Assembly (NCBI GenBank): GCA_045546915.1 | Contig: JAZQDU010000018.1 | Coordinates: forward strand, 62,001-126,000 | Reading direction: 5' to 3' | Source of the DNA: UMGS172 sp045546915 | GTDB taxonomy: Bacteria > Bacillota > Clostridia > Oscillospirales > Acutalibacteraceae | Length of the DNA: 64,000 nucleotides | Shown: positions 1 through 8,983 of the stretch, piece after piece | Layout of the letters: every line of letters starts with the position of its first letter | How positions within the stretch are numbered: the stretch's first letter is position 1 | Made by a program: the position numbers and the translations under genes | The notes under the pieces: model-generated | The model's database searches: none | Seen by the model: the letters and a program-made list of their open reading frames with translations, nothing else | What the model was told of the DNA's origin: nothing

Positions 1-631
1 TTATTTCTTTATCAAGCAATTTTGCAGGAGCGTCTTTTAAAGCGATTTTCATTGCAAGACCTTCGGCAATTGCAGTTTTACCAACACCGGGTTCACCAAT
101 AAGGCATGGATTATTTTTAGTTCTTCGTGAAAGTATTTGAATAGTCCTATAAAGTTCAGCATCACGACCAACAATAACATCAATTTTACCGTCACGTGCT
201 TTTTGAGTCAGGTCAGTACAAAACTGAGAGATGAACTTACGCTTTTTAGTCTTCTTTTTAGAATCTTTTTCATCTTTGGTCTTAGAATCAGCAGACTTAT
301 CAGATTGCTCTCCCGCTTTATCAATATTACCGAAAATACCGTTAAGAAAAGGAAAAGTAGCAGCACCGCCGGGAGAAAAAGCATCGTCATCAATATCATC
401 AGTCAGGTCATCACCAAACGACATCATGCCCATCAGTTGGTTGCTCATATCCTCAATGTCTTCATCCGATATGTTCATATTTTTTAGCATATTATCAATG
501 GGTTTTATTCCCGATTCCTTAGCACAAACAAGGCAAAGTCCCTGAGGTTCACCCGTTGAATTTCCATCCTGTGTCATTCCTTGAATAAACACAACTGCCG
601 GTCTTTTTTTACATCTGTAACAAAGTTTCAT
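1..631 (-). CDS. ClpE-like AAA+ unfoldase, N-terminal part (runs off the window)
   Basis: This is a Clp/HSP100 ATPase that would unfold proteins for the ClpP protease. I read it directly from the minus strand because the stop lies outside the window. The protein opens with a small zinc finger (CYRC at residues 4-7, CLVC near residue 33). An acidic, glycine-rich linker and a lysine-rich stretch follow. The first AAA+ domain then begins with GEPGVGKTAIAEGLA as Walker A. A short zinc-finger N-terminus in place of the long ClpC repeat domain is the ClpE arrangement. About 210 residues are visible. It is last in a minus-strand run after cvpA, with a 24-base gap. ClpC-like naming is the alternative. 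Confidence 0.8.
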   Translation of the reverse strand, partial: MKLCYRCKKRPAVVFIQGMTQDGNSTGEPQGLCLVCAKESGIKPIDNMLKNMNISDEDIEDMSNQLMGMMSFGDDLTDDIDDDAFSPGGAATFPFLNGIFGNIDKAGEQSDKSADSKTKDEKDSKKKTKKRKFISQFCTDLTQKARDGKIDVIVGRDAELYRTIQILSRRTKNNPCLIGEPGVGKTAIAEGLAMKIALKDAPAKLLDKEI

Positions 632-655
632 TAAAAGTCTCCGTTCTGCGAAAAA

Positions 656-1129
656 TTATTTCGACAAAAATACATTAAAAACATTAGAAATTGCTTTAAA
701 AACAATTGAATTATTTAAAATATCGGTTGTAATACCGAATATACCATCCGATTTAACAAGTAAAATCAAATACAATACCAAGCACAAAGCAGTGGCTGTT
801 AAAACGCCGTTAACTGCACCTAAAACAAGCCCTAAACCCTTATTTGCAACACGAAATACAGGTATATATGATATTAAATTAAGTACCTTAGCAACTATAC
901 TTATAACTATTCTTAACACAAAAAACAAAACAATAAACAAAATAGGTTTTATTAATGTGGCAGTTATTTGATTGTTAACTGTATTTGATACTAAATCTGA
1001 AATAGTAAGTGAAAGAACAAAAGACAAAACAACCGATATAAGGCTTATAATTCCCTTTACAAAGCCACGCATTAAACCAATAAGTGAAAACAACAACACA
1101 CAAGAAATAAACAATATATCAATGAGCAT
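656..1129 (-). CDS. cvpA: CvpA family membrane protein
   Basis: This is a small integral membrane protein of the CvpA (colicin V production) family. Its biochemical role is poorly defined. The sequence opens with the typical IDILFISCVLLFSLIGLMRG segment, then three further hydrophobic helices, about 157 residues in all. I start it at ATG 1129. An in-frame GTG at 1141 lies directly against the GGGAAGG ribosome binding site and is less likely. It lies 20 bases after the DUF5711 gene and just before the ClpE-like gene, so it is probably co-transcribed with both. Confidence 0.82.
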   Translation of the reverse strand: MLIDILFISCVLLFSLIGLMRGFVKGIISLISVVLSFVLSLTISDLVSNTVNNQITATLIKPILFIVLFFVLRIVISIVAKVLNLISYIPVFRVANKGLGLVLGAVNGVLTATALCLVLYLILLVKSDGIFGITTDILNNSIVFKAISNVFNVFLSK

Positions 1130-1149
1130 GACATACTTCACCTTCCCTA

Positions 1150-2448
1150 TTAATCGTTTGATTCTTTGAGAAGTTTTAGTTGTGAATTGTCGGTTACAGT
1201 TACTTCGTTATTGCTGTTCAATACAACAAAAAGCGGTTTGGTATCAGACTTTAAAGTAGATTTAAGTGTACCGTCAAAATTATAAACATAAACTGTGTCG
1301 GATGACAAAACAGCAACTAATTCATTATTTACGGCAATATCGGAAATAGGTGCGAAAAATTTAAACTCACTGTACTTATTGCCGTCTTCTCCAATAATTA
1401 CTATGCTGTTTTCGTGTTCATTATCCTCTCTGCCAAAAGCAAATGCAGAAAATCCATCAAAAGTTACAGAATAGCACCTGACACCACCGTTTATATCGAT
1501 TTCACTGTATCTACCTTCCCAGTTAACAGCAAAAACCGAATCTACTCCCGATAATAAAAAATAATCCTTATTTACCGAACTAATAGTTGATACAAAAGTA
1601 TCAAACTCTGCTTTCCAGACGGGCGTTGCACTATCATACTCTAAAATATACACTTTAGAAACAAATGAACCTGATGAAGCATCAACAAGACAAACCGCAA
1701 TAGAGTTACCGTCATTACTTACAGCAACGTCTATACAGTAGTTTTCCGCCGAATTCCAAGTATAAATCAATTCATTTTTCTTATTAAACACCAATACGGT
1801 ATTATTATGAGTATCCGATGTTGTTACAACTGCAAATGTACCGTCACGGCCGATATCGGCACATAGTATATTTTTTTCAAAAGTCCTCTCAAAAAGTTCA
1901 CTTGAATAATTATATACTTTTACGGTATAACGGTCGCGGTCGAAAAGCAAAAATCTCGCTTCCGAAACCTTTAACTGAGGCTCAAACATACCGTGAGAAG
2001 CAGCATTAATCAGTTTTGCTTCTTTATTATACACTTCAAAGTATGTATTATTTAAAACTAACGATACATCACCGTTACTAATAAACTCATTAGGGTTTTG
2101 AGCGTATATATTGACCGGATATTCCCCTTTTCCGGTAGCAACATAGCCATTCTGCATTTTTTCAATTAAGCCTGTAGGGGTTAAATAATTGATAACCAAA
2201 ACAGTAACAATCAACGCAAAAATCACCGAATAAACAACAATACGCTTAATTAATTTCTTTTTTCGGCTGCCTTTTACAAGTTCTAAATTAGACTGTTTGT
2301 CATTCTTAACAGCGTTATTTTCAACCTTAAAGGACTCTGAAACAATTTTTTTGAAGTTTTTAAAAAACTTCTTAACATCAGTTTTTTTATGCGAACGTTT
2401 TTTACTGTTATTTACTTTAATATTCCTCTTTTTTCGGTTATCGGGCAT
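1150..2448 (-). CDS. DUF5711-like protein, membrane-anchored beta-propeller
   Basis: This protein of about 432 residues has unknown function. It has a very basic cytoplasmic N-terminus of about 70 residues, one membrane helix (IVVYSVIFALIVTVLVINYL), and then a long extracytoplasmic region of repeated beta-strand units (for example DGTFAVVTTSDTHNNTVLVF). That is the layout of the DUF5711 family, probably a WD/PQQ-like propeller. ATG 2448 is preceded by AGAGGTG at six bases. An in-frame GTG at 2457 lies inside that ribosome binding site. Its place between truA and cvpA in the same operon hints at an envelope role, but nothing in the sequence gives a ligand. Confidence 0.7.
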   Translation of the reverse strand: MPDNRKKRNIKVNNSKKRSHKKTDVKKFFKNFKKIVSESFKVENNAVKNDKQSNLELVKGSRKKKLIKRIVVYSVIFALIVTVLVINYLTPTGLIEKMQNGYVATGKGEYPVNIYAQNPNEFISNGDVSLVLNNTYFEVYNKEAKLINAASHGMFEPQLKVSEARFLLFDRDRYTVKVYNYSSELFERTFEKNILCADIGRDGTFAVVTTSDTHNNTVLVFNKKNELIYTWNSAENYCIDVAVSNDGNSIAVCLVDASSGSFVSKVYILEYDSATPVWKAEFDTFVSTISSVNKDYFLLSGVDSVFAVNWEGRYSEIDINGGVRCYSVTFDGFSAFAFGREDNEHENSIVIIGEDGNKYSEFKFFAPISDIAVNNELVAVLSSDTVYVYNFDGTLKSTLKSDTKPLFVVLNSNNEVTVTDNSQLKLLKESND

Positions 2449-2468
2449 TGTTGTCACCTCTTTTTGAC

Positions 2469-3215
2469 CTATAAATCAAAATCATAATAAACTTTATCTA
2501 AAAACAAACCGTTAGGCTTAGCGGTTGGCCCCGCTAAATCACGATTTTTCGAATCAATAATACTTGGCAAATCATCGATATTAATCTTGCCGTAAGCAAC
2601 AAGGAGTAATGTACCCACAATAATTCTTACCATATTGTAAAGAAAACCGTCGGCAGTAATACTTATTACTACATCGTCACCATTTCGAATAACACTGCAA
2701 TCAGAAACAGTTCTTACTGTATCAACAACCGATGAACCGGCAGAACAAAAGCCCGAAAAATCATGTTGACCTACAAACTTTTTAGCAGCTAAGTCAAGTA
2801 CTTTTTCGTCTAATTTTTTGGTAATATGAAGCCTGTATTTATAATTAAAAGGGTCTAAAATTTGAGAATTACAAATGAAATATTTGTATGTCTTACCCTT
2901 TGAAGAATACCTTGCATGAAAATCTTCTCTAACAAAAATACATGAAATAGCACGAATTTCATTAGATAATTTTGAGTTAACAGCACGAACAAGATGCTCA
3001 CAATCAATCAGACTTTCGGTATCGAAATGTAAGCAATACATATTTGCATGAACGCCCGAATCGGTGCGACTGCAACCCGTAACACCTTTTAAATCAGGTA
3101 AAATCTGACTCAAAGCGTCCTGCACAGTTGCTTGAACAGAAACGCCGTTAGGTTGCACCTGCCAACCGCAGAAGTTAGTTCCGTCATATTTAATTGTCAG
3201 CAATCTGCGTGGCAT
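2469..3215 (-). CDS. truA: tRNA pseudouridine(38-40) synthase TruA
   Basis: TruA converts U38, U39 and U40 in the anticodon arm of many tRNAs to pseudouridine. The catalytic aspartate lies in GCSRTDSGVHANMY near residue 50. The N-terminal substrate-binding stretch IKYDGTNFCGWQ and the C-terminal DGFLYNMVRIIVGTLL are both present. The length of about 248 residues is normal. I prefer ATG 3215, which has GGGGTGA five bases upstream, over the in-frame GTG at 3222-3224. It follows ecfT by only about 15 bases. The ecfA1-ecfA2-ecfT-truA order is a common Firmicutes arrangement, usually beside ribosomal protein genes, which are absent here. Confidence 0.95.
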   Translation of the reverse strand: MPRRLLTIKYDGTNFCGWQVQPNGVSVQATVQDALSQILPDLKGVTGCSRTDSGVHANMYCLHFDTESLIDCEHLVRAVNSKLSNEIRAISCIFVREDFHARYSSKGKTYKYFICNSQILDPFNYKYRLHITKKLDEKVLDLAAKKFVGQHDFSGFCSAGSSVVDTVRTVSDCSVIRNGDDVVISITADGFLYNMVRIIVGTLLLVAYGKINIDDLPSIIDSKNRDLAGPTAKPNGLFLDKVYYDFDL

Positions 3216-3230
3216 CACAGTCACCCCATA

Positions 3231-4040
3231 CTAAAAATAAATGTTCAGAACAATAATTGCTGCAAGCAAAATCGCAAAAAATACAAACGCAAATACATCT
3301 TTAAAAGAGTATTTCATCACACGAAATTTCGTTCTTCCGTCGCCACCGTTATAACAACGGCATTCCATTGCCTCGGCAAGTTCATACGCTCTTCTGACCG
3401 AAGATATAAGCAGCGGAATAAGAATTGGCAATAAAGCCTTAATTCTTCTTAACAAATTTCCGCTTTCAAGGTCGGCTCCTCTTGCTTTTTGGGCATTCAT
3501 AATTTTACCGGTTTCTTCAATCAAAGTAGGGATAAACCTTAATGCAATGGTCATGGTCATAGCCATAGTGTGCACAGCATTCTTAAGACCGACAAAAGAC
3601 AGCGGTTTTAAAAGACTTTCAATAGCCCCGGTCAGCGAGGTCGGTGAAGTTGTGTAACTAAGGACAGCACTTGCCAAAATTAGCAGGATAATCCTTACAG
3701 CCATGAACACAGCACGCATTACACCGCCTGCAGTAATTGTAATTATCCAAAATTTAAAAAGCACATTACCATCACCGGTATAGAACATATTTAACACAGC
3801 AGTCAATATGATAATTGGTAAAACCGTCTTAATGTTTTTAAGATACATTTTAAGCGGTATTTTTGACAGTAGAATTATGGATATCATTACAAAAGACAGC
3901 AGCCCCATTGTAACAAAATTACCGGCAATAAATAATAAAACGATATAGACAATTAAACTTAACAACTTAGTTCTTGGGTCAAGTTTATGAATAATTGAAT
4001 TAGTATCAACAAACTGCCCGAATGTAATATCATTAAGCAT
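3231..4040 (-). CDS. ecfT: Energy-coupling factor transporter transmembrane protein EcfT
   Basis: EcfT is the membrane scaffold that couples the two EcfA ATPases to interchangeable vitamin- or metal-binding S subunits. The sequence shows about five hydrophobic helices. The two ATPase-coupling motifs near residues 190 and 230 read QKARGAD and MECRCYNGG. The second departs slightly from the usual A-R-x form. ATG 4040 has a perfect GGAGGTG six bases upstream. It overlaps the end of ecfA2 by eight bases, which suggests translational coupling. No S-component gene lies beside it, so this is probably a shared group II ECF module that serves substrate binders encoded elsewhere. Confidence 0.93.
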   Translation of the reverse strand: MLNDITFGQFVDTNSIIHKLDPRTKLLSLIVYIVLLFIAGNFVTMGLLSFVMISIILLSKIPLKMYLKNIKTVLPIIILTAVLNMFYTGDGNVLFKFWIITITAGGVMRAVFMAVRIILLILASAVLSYTTSPTSLTGAIESLLKPLSFVGLKNAVHTMAMTMTIALRFIPTLIEETGKIMNAQKARGADLESGNLLRRIKALLPILIPLLISSVRRAYELAEAMECRCYNGGDGRTKFRVMKYSFKDVFAFVFFAILLAAIIVLNIYF

Positions 4041-4896
4041 TAGCCGCACCTCCTTTTAATTTTAGAAGTGCATTTTTCATATCTTCAACAGTAAAAATAT
4101 TTTTAGGAACATTTATACCGTTTTCATTAAGTTTTATGGCAATCTTGGTGATTTCAGGTATATCAAGACCAATTTGAGAAAGTTCTAAAGCATTTGAAAA
4201 TACATTTTTTACTGAATCAAACGCATGAACATTTCCCTTATTCATTACAAGAAGTTTATCGGCAGTTTTTGCCATATCCTCCATACTATGCGAAACAATG
4301 ATAACAGCAGCATTATTTTCATCACGATAAGCCTTTATACGAGATAAAATCAAATCTCTTCCCACAGGGTCAAGACCGGCTGTAGGCTCATCAAGAATGA
4401 GTACATCGGGTTTCATAGCAATAACACCAGCAATTGCTACCCTGCGTTTTTCACCGCCCGAGAGGTCAAAGGGTGACTTTTTAAGCAGTTCTTCTCTTAA
4501 ACCAACGAGATTAGCAGCATATAAAACTCTCGCTTTGATTTCTTCATCGCCAAGTCCCATATTTGTAGGGCCAAAAGCAATATCCTTTTCTACAGTTTCC
4601 TCAAAAAGTTGGTATTCAGGATACTGAAAAACAAGACCTACCTTAAACCTTACTTCAGATATTTTTATATACTCGGTCCATATATTTTTGCCGTCAAGCA
4701 GAATTTCACCGCTTTCAGGTTTTATAAGTCCGTTTAATTGTTGAACAACCGTAGACTTACCCGAACCTGTATGACCGATAACACCAATAATCTCACCGCG
4801 TTCGACCGAAAACGATACGTTGTTAACCGCATGAGTAACAAATGGTGTACCAAGACCATAAGTATAAACCAAATTTTTAACTTCAATTAAAGACAA
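4033..4896 (-). CDS. ecfA2: Energy-coupling factor ATPase EcfA2
   Basis: EcfA2 is one of two ABC ATPases of the ECF vitamin/cofactor importer. It has Walker A GHTGSGKST, a Q-loop in VFQYPEYQLFEETV, signature LSGGEKRRVAIAG, Walker B VLILDEPTAGLDP and the switch histidine in IIVSHSMEDM. The length is 287 residues. The start is TTG at 4896, with AGGAGG eight bases upstream and no better ATG nearby. It lies between ecfA1 and ecfT, and its stop overlaps the ecfT start. The YPEYQLFEETV version of the Q-loop region is characteristic of EcfA2 as opposed to EcfA1. Confidence 0.94.
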   Translation of the reverse strand: MSLIEVKNLVYTYGLGTPFVTHAVNNVSFSVERGEIIGVIGHTGSGKSTVVQQLNGLIKPESGEILLDGKNIWTEYIKISEVRFKVGLVFQYPEYQLFEETVEKDIAFGPTNMGLGDEEIKARVLYAANLVGLREELLKKSPFDLSGGEKRRVAIAGVIAMKPDVLILDEPTAGLDPVGRDLILSRIKAYRDENNAAVIIVSHSMEDMAKTADKLLVMNKGNVHAFDSVKNVFSNALELSQIGLDIPEITKIAIKLNENGINVPKNIFTVEDMKNALLKLKGGAANA

Positions 4897-4919
4897 ATGG
4901 ATTTCCTCCTAAAAAAGCA

Positions 4920-5762
4920 CTATAATTTTAGTGCTTCGGTCACGGCCTCGACACATTCATCTGCAAATAAAATGCCGTCTTTTAGGTCCATGCCGCATTT
5001 TTTTAGTTCAAAAGCAAGTTCAGTCGGCTGAGGTACGTCAAGACCGGCTGCTTTTAATGTATCTATATCACAAAATACTTCGCGCGGTTTACCGTCTAAG
5101 ACAACCTTACCCTTATCCATTACAACCACACGGTCGGCTAACGCCGCCTCGTTCATATAATGCGTTATGAGAATAACCGTAATGTTTTTCTCGTCACGGA
5201 GTTTAAGAATTGCCTCTATTACTTCTTTTCTTCCTCTTGGGTCAAGCATGGCAGTAGGCTCATCAAAAACAATACACTTTGGCTCCATCGCTATTATTCC
5301 AGCAATGGCAACCCTCTGCTTTTGACCACCTGACAGGTTATGAGGCGCGCTTTTGGCATATTCTTGCATTCCGACAGTTAAAAGAGCATCCTCTACCCTT
5401 TTTACCATTTCGTCATGCGGAATACCTAAATTCTCAAGACCGAATGCAACATCTTCATCAACAACAGTTGCAACAAGTTGATTATCAGGATTTTGAAAAA
5501 CCATACCAACCGTACGTTTTACAGCAATATCATTTTTCTCATCTGAAGTTTTAAGACCATCAACCAAAACGCAACCTTTTTGAGGTATTATAAGTCCGTT
5601 TAAAAGTTTTGCGAGGGTGGATTTACCGGAACCGTTATGCCCCAAAATAGCAGTAAACTCTCCTTCTTTAAAATTTAAGGAAAAATCGTTTAATACTATA
5701 TAAGCACCTTCATCATTTTCGTATTCAAACGAAATATTATCAACACAAATTAAATCTTTCAT
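4920..5762 (-). CDS. ecfA1: Energy-coupling factor ATPase EcfA1
   Basis: EcfA1 is the partner ATPase of EcfA2 in the ECF importer. Motifs are Walker A GHNGSGKST, Q-loop VFQNPDNQLVATVVDEDVAF, signature LSGGQKQRVAIAG, Walker B CIVFDEPTAMLDP and H-loop LITHYMNEA. The QNPDNQ Q-loop is typical of EcfA1. ATG 5762 overlaps the TGA of the upstream methyltransferase gene in an ATGA arrangement, so the two are probably translationally coupled. It encodes about 280 residues, the normal length. A longer upstream reading would run into the methyltransferase frame and is rejected. Confidence 0.94.
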   Translation of the reverse strand: MKDLICVDNISFEYENDEGAYIVLNDFSLNFKEGEFTAILGHNGSGKSTLAKLLNGLIIPQKGCVLVDGLKTSDEKNDIAVKRTVGMVFQNPDNQLVATVVDEDVAFGLENLGIPHDEMVKRVEDALLTVGMQEYAKSAPHNLSGGQKQRVAIAGIIAMEPKCIVFDEPTAMLDPRGRKEVIEAILKLRDEKNITVILITHYMNEAALADRVVVMDKGKVVLDGKPREVFCDIDTLKAAGLDVPQPTELAFELKKCGMDLKDGILFADECVEAVTEALKL

Positions 5763-6622
5763 TCTTTTACCCAAAAAGTTGTATTTCCGCAAGGCAGAAT
5801 AATATCACGATTTGTAACTTTAAGACCTATTTCATCAGTTACCGCAGTACCTTTGCCTTTTAACACAGTGTTATTAACCATATAATTTATTATTGTCGGC
5901 GAGATTCCGCCCGAATATGAATTTAGCAAGAAAAACACCGGGTCATCGCTTAAAATTTGGGAAGTTAAATTAAGTAATTCGCCAAGTTGTTGCTCTAATT
6001 TCCAAACTTCACCACCCGGACCTCTGCCATATGACGGTGGGTCCATAACAATACCGTCATATTTATTGCCTCTTCTTATTTCTCTGGCAATAAACTTCAT
6101 GCAATCATCTACAAGCCATCTTACAGGACGGTCGCCAACACCCGATACGGCAGCGTTTTCCTTAGCCCACAAAACCATACCTTTTGAAGCATCAACGTGT
6201 GTAACGCTGGCACCCGCTTTAAGGCAAGCAACCGTTGCACCGCCGGTATATGCGAAAAGATTTAGTACCTTAACCTCTCTGTTTGCGCGTTTTATACTTT
6301 CTCTCATCAAATCCCAGTTAACTGCTTGTTCGGGGAAAAGACCGGTGTGCTTAAAATCCATAGGTTTTAAACGAAATGTCAAATCTTTGAAATCAACCGA
6401 CCAAACCGAAGGGACCTTTTTAATCATTTCCCAATGACCGCCACCGCTTTGTGAACGGTGATATACCGCATGAGCGTTATTCCATCGCTCATCAGTACGT
6501 TTAGCACTCCACATAATCTGAGGGTCAGGACGGATAAGAATTATATCCTTCCATCTTTCAAGACGTTCACCGTCGGTAGCATCAATCAGTTCATAATCAT
6601 AAAAATTTTCTACTGCTCTCAT
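5759..6622 (-). CDS. Class I SAM-dependent RNA methyltransferase (RlmI/RlmK-like)
   Basis: A Rossmann-fold methyltransferase of 287 residues. It has the AdoMet-binding motif LNLFAYTGGATVACLKAGA near residue 120, the acidic motif VTHVDASKGMVLWAKENA, and DPPSYGRGPGGE near residue 195. DPPSYG is the catalytic-site motif of the 23S rRNA cytosine methyltransferase group (RlmI, and RlmKL C-terminal domain). It lacks the N-terminal PUA domain of full RlmI, so the substrate is not certain. An alternative is a general rRNA or small-molecule methyltransferase. It lies between ruvB and ecfA1, and its stop overlaps the ecfA1 start by four bases. Confidence 0.8.
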   Translation of the reverse strand: MRAVENFYDYELIDATDGERLERWKDIILIRPDPQIMWSAKRTDERWNNAHAVYHRSQSGGGHWEMIKKVPSVWSVDFKDLTFRLKPMDFKHTGLFPEQAVNWDLMRESIKRANREVKVLNLFAYTGGATVACLKAGASVTHVDASKGMVLWAKENAAVSGVGDRPVRWLVDDCMKFIAREIRRGNKYDGIVMDPPSYGRGPGGEVWKLEQQLGELLNLTSQILSDDPVFFLLNSYSGGISPTIINYMVNNTVLKGKGTAVTDEIGLKVTNRDIILPCGNTTFWVKE

Positions 6623-6631
6623 AAAAATTCC

Positions 6632-7666
6632 TTATTCCAAAGTAAGTTGACCGTCGGCGTTACCGTGTGGAAGCCCTAAATGGTCATACGCTGCATGAGT
6701 AACACATCTGCCTCGATTAGTACGTGACAAAAATCCGATTTGCATAAGATACGGCTCATATACATCCTCGATAGTAACACTGTCTTCACCAACCGCTGCT
6801 GCAATTGTGTCAAGACCGACAGGACCGCCGTTATACGTTTTTATTATTGTTGTAAGCATTTTACGGTCAAAGTCATCAAGACCTAATTCGTCAATCTCAA
6901 ACCTTGACAATGCATTACGTGCAACCTCTTCGGTAATGACACCGTCATATTCAACCTGAGCAATATCACGTACGCGCTTTAAAAGTCGGTTAGCAATACG
7001 AGGAGTTCCTCTCGACCTTGAGGCAATTTCTAATGCTCCGTCGTCCTCAATGCCTATATTAAGAATGCCTGCCGAACGCTTAACAATGCTGGCTAATTGT
7101 TGCGGCGTATAAAGTTCAAGTCTTAAAAGCACACCAAAGCGGTCACGAAGAGGTGCAGTAAGTTGACCTGAACGTGTTGTTGCACCAACTAATGTAAACT
7201 TAGGTAAATCAAGTCTTATCGACCTTGCAGACGGTCCTTTACCAATTATAATGTCGAGAGCAAAATCCTCCATGGCAGGATAAAGCACCTCTTCAACGCT
7301 TCTTGAAAGACGGTGAATTTCGTCAATAAACAAAACGTCACCTTCGTTAAGATTTGTAAGCAAAGCGGCTAAATCACCCTGTTTTTCAATAGCAGGACCG
7401 GAAGTAACCCTTAAATTAACATTCATTTCATTGGCGATAATACCGGCAAGGGTTGTTTTACCAAGTCCGGGAGGGCCATACAAAAGACAGTGGTCAAGCG
7501 ATTCTCCACGAAGTTTTGCAGCTTTAATATAAATGTCAAGATTTTCCTTCGCTTTATCCTGACCGATATATTCAGTTAGCAATTTTGGTCTTAAAGAAGC
7601 CTCGGTATCAATATCAGACGGGGTATATTCAGGAGTAACTATTCTGTTTTCATAATCAAAATCCAT
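6632..7666 (-). CDS. ruvB: Holliday junction branch migration ATPase RuvB
   Basis: RuvB is the hexameric motor that drives branch migration of Holliday junctions together with RuvA. Seen here: Walker A LYGPPGLGKTTLAGI near residue 65, Walker B VLFIDEIHRLSR near 115, the sensor and arginine-finger segment GATTRSGQLTAPLRDRFG, and the C-terminal winged helix that ends with IGFLSRTNRGR. The 344-residue length is standard. It is 13 bases downstream of ruvA, and ruvC comes before ruvA, so the three resolvasome genes are contiguous in the order C-A-B. Confidence 0.98.
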   Translation of the reverse strand: MDFDYENRIVTPEYTPSDIDTEASLRPKLLTEYIGQDKAKENLDIYIKAAKLRGESLDHCLLYGPPGLGKTTLAGIIANEMNVNLRVTSGPAIEKQGDLAALLTNLNEGDVLFIDEIHRLSRSVEEVLYPAMEDFALDIIIGKGPSARSIRLDLPKFTLVGATTRSGQLTAPLRDRFGVLLRLELYTPQQLASIVKRSAGILNIGIEDDGALEIASRSRGTPRIANRLLKRVRDIAQVEYDGVITEEVARNALSRFEIDELGLDDFDRKMLTTIIKTYNGGPVGLDTIAAAVGEDSVTIEDVYEPYLMQIGFLSRTNRGRCVTHAAYDHLGLPHGNADGQLTLE

Positions 7667-7679
7667 AATTTACCTCCGT

Positions 7680-8285
7680 TTATAAGGCGGTCGACAAGAG
7701 TCGTAAAGCCTGTTTTATAATTTCTTCGGTCGACTTTGAAAGGTCACATTTGCCTACGGCAACCGAAGCCTCACTTTGTGAATAGCCAAACTGAACAAGC
7801 GCAGCAATAGCATCTTTTGAAACTGAACCTGCGCTATCGGCCTTAACAACCGCGGCAGTTTCGACACTGATATTTCCAATGGTACCGCCTATTTTGTCCT
7901 TCAATTCAAGCACAATGCGTTGAGCCGTTTTAAGGCCCACACCCTGTGCCTTTGAAATTCCTTTTGCGTCTTCACTTGCAACCTGTAAATAAAGTTCGTC
8001 TACAGTAAACGCTGATAGAACGGCAATAGCAACCTTTGGACCTACGTTGCTGACACCGATTAATTGCTTAAATGCTTCAAGTTCTCTTAAATCAGAAAAT
8101 CCAAAAAGGTCAACACCATCTTGTTTTACGTTCATATAGGTATAAACAAAAGCCTCGTTACCTGCATTTGGAAGATTAGATAATGTTTTAACAGATGCTA
8201 TAAACCTATATCCAACACCTGCACATTCAATAGCGGCGCTGTTTAGGTCACTAAAAATCAATTTTCCTCTTAATGAATAAATCAT
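7680..8285 (-). CDS. ruvA: Holliday junction-binding protein RuvA
   Basis: RuvA binds the four-way junction as a tetramer and loads RuvB. The 201-residue protein starts with MIYSLRGKL, the OB-fold domain. Two helix-hairpin-helix motifs follow in the middle (LIGVSNVGPKVAIAVLSAF and AQGVGLKTAQRIVLELKDKI). A C-terminal domain near DAIAALVQFGYSQSEA contacts RuvB. It begins only four bases after the ruvC stop, with an AGGTGAT ribosome binding site that overlaps the end of ruvC. Confidence 0.97.
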   Translation of the reverse strand: MIYSLRGKLIFSDLNSAAIECAGVGYRFIASVKTLSNLPNAGNEAFVYTYMNVKQDGVDLFGFSDLRELEAFKQLIGVSNVGPKVAIAVLSAFTVDELYLQVASEDAKGISKAQGVGLKTAQRIVLELKDKIGGTIGNISVETAAVVKADSAGSVSKDAIAALVQFGYSQSEASVAVGKCDLSKSTEEIIKQALRLLSTAL

Positions 8286-8289
8286 AAAA

Positions 8290-8793
8290 TCACCTACACT
8301 TATAGTTTAGACGACCAATAATAGAGCCTGCTGAGTGGCCGTGGCAAATTGCCAAAGCCAATGCATCAGCCGTATCGTCAGGTTTTGGTACCGTTTGAAG
8401 ACCGAGCATGATTCTCGTCATTTCCTGAATCTGTTTTTTCTCAGCTCTGCCATAACCCGTTACCGCCTGCTTAACTTGAAGCGGAGTGTATTCAAAAACA
8501 TCAACTAAGTGACGCTGGGCGGCAAGCACAATAACACCCCTTGCTTGAGCAACATCAATTGCGGTTGTTGTATTGGTATTAAAAAACAGTTTTTCTATCG
8601 ACAAAGCGTCAACTTTATATTTTTCCAATATTTCAGACAAATCACAAAATATCTTGTCAAGTCTTTTACAAAAAGGCATATTAGCAGGTGTAGTAATTGC
8701 GCCAAATTCAATCGGAGTAAACTTATTACACTCATATTTAACAATCCCGAAACCAACAATGGCGTAACCGGGGTCAATACCTAAAATAATCAC
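8290..8793 (-). CDS. ruvC: Holliday junction resolvase RuvC (GTG start)
   Basis: RuvC is the endonuclease that cuts Holliday junctions. The RNase H-like acidic residues are visible: Asp in LGIDPGYAIVGFG at the N-terminus, Glu in LSIEKLFFN near residue 65, and the C-terminal pair in KPDDTADALALAICH. With a GTG start at 8793 the protein has 167 residues, the usual length. GGAGGTG lies four bases upstream of this GTG, and the codons before it form no recognisable domain. It is the first gene of the long minus-strand run, behind a sigma-A promoter at 8841-8869. Confidence 0.96.
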   Translation of the reverse strand: MIILGIDPGYAIVGFGIVKYECNKFTPIEFGAITTPANMPFCKRLDKIFCDLSEILEKYKVDALSIEKLFFNTNTTTAIDVAQARGVIVLAAQRHLVDVFEYTPLQVKQAVTGYGRAEKKQIQEMTRIMLGLQTVPKPDDTADALALAICHGHSAGSIIGRLNYKCR

Positions 8794-8840
8794 ATCGCAC
8801 CTCCAAAATAAGGCAAATGTACCCACTTTTCTAACTTTAA

Positions 8841-8869
8841 AGTATATCACAACGCGCCTACAATATCAA
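8841..8869 (-). promoter_or_regulatory. Sigma-A promoter for the ruvCAB-ecf operon
   Basis: On the minus strand TTGATA (8864-8869) and TATACT (8841-8846) are separated by exactly 17 bases, about 45 bases upstream of the ruvC GTG. It is divergent from the pot promoter at 8949-8977. Confidence 0.7.
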
Positions 8870-8948
8870 TAGCAATATTTTAAATATAAGTGTAAAAATA
8901 TATATTATCGAAAAATGTCGTAAAGTGTTTATTTTTATTCAAAAAGTA

Positions 8949-8977
8949 TTGACATTTTATTAAAAAATTTATATTAT
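8949..8977 (+). promoter_or_regulatory. Sigma-A promoter for potABCD
   Basis: A perfect TTGACA at 8949-8954 and TATTAT at 8972-8977 with a 17-base spacer. Transcription should begin near 8984, which leaves a leader of roughly 190 nt before the potA ATG. Confidence 0.82.
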
Positions 8978-8983
8978 AACAGT

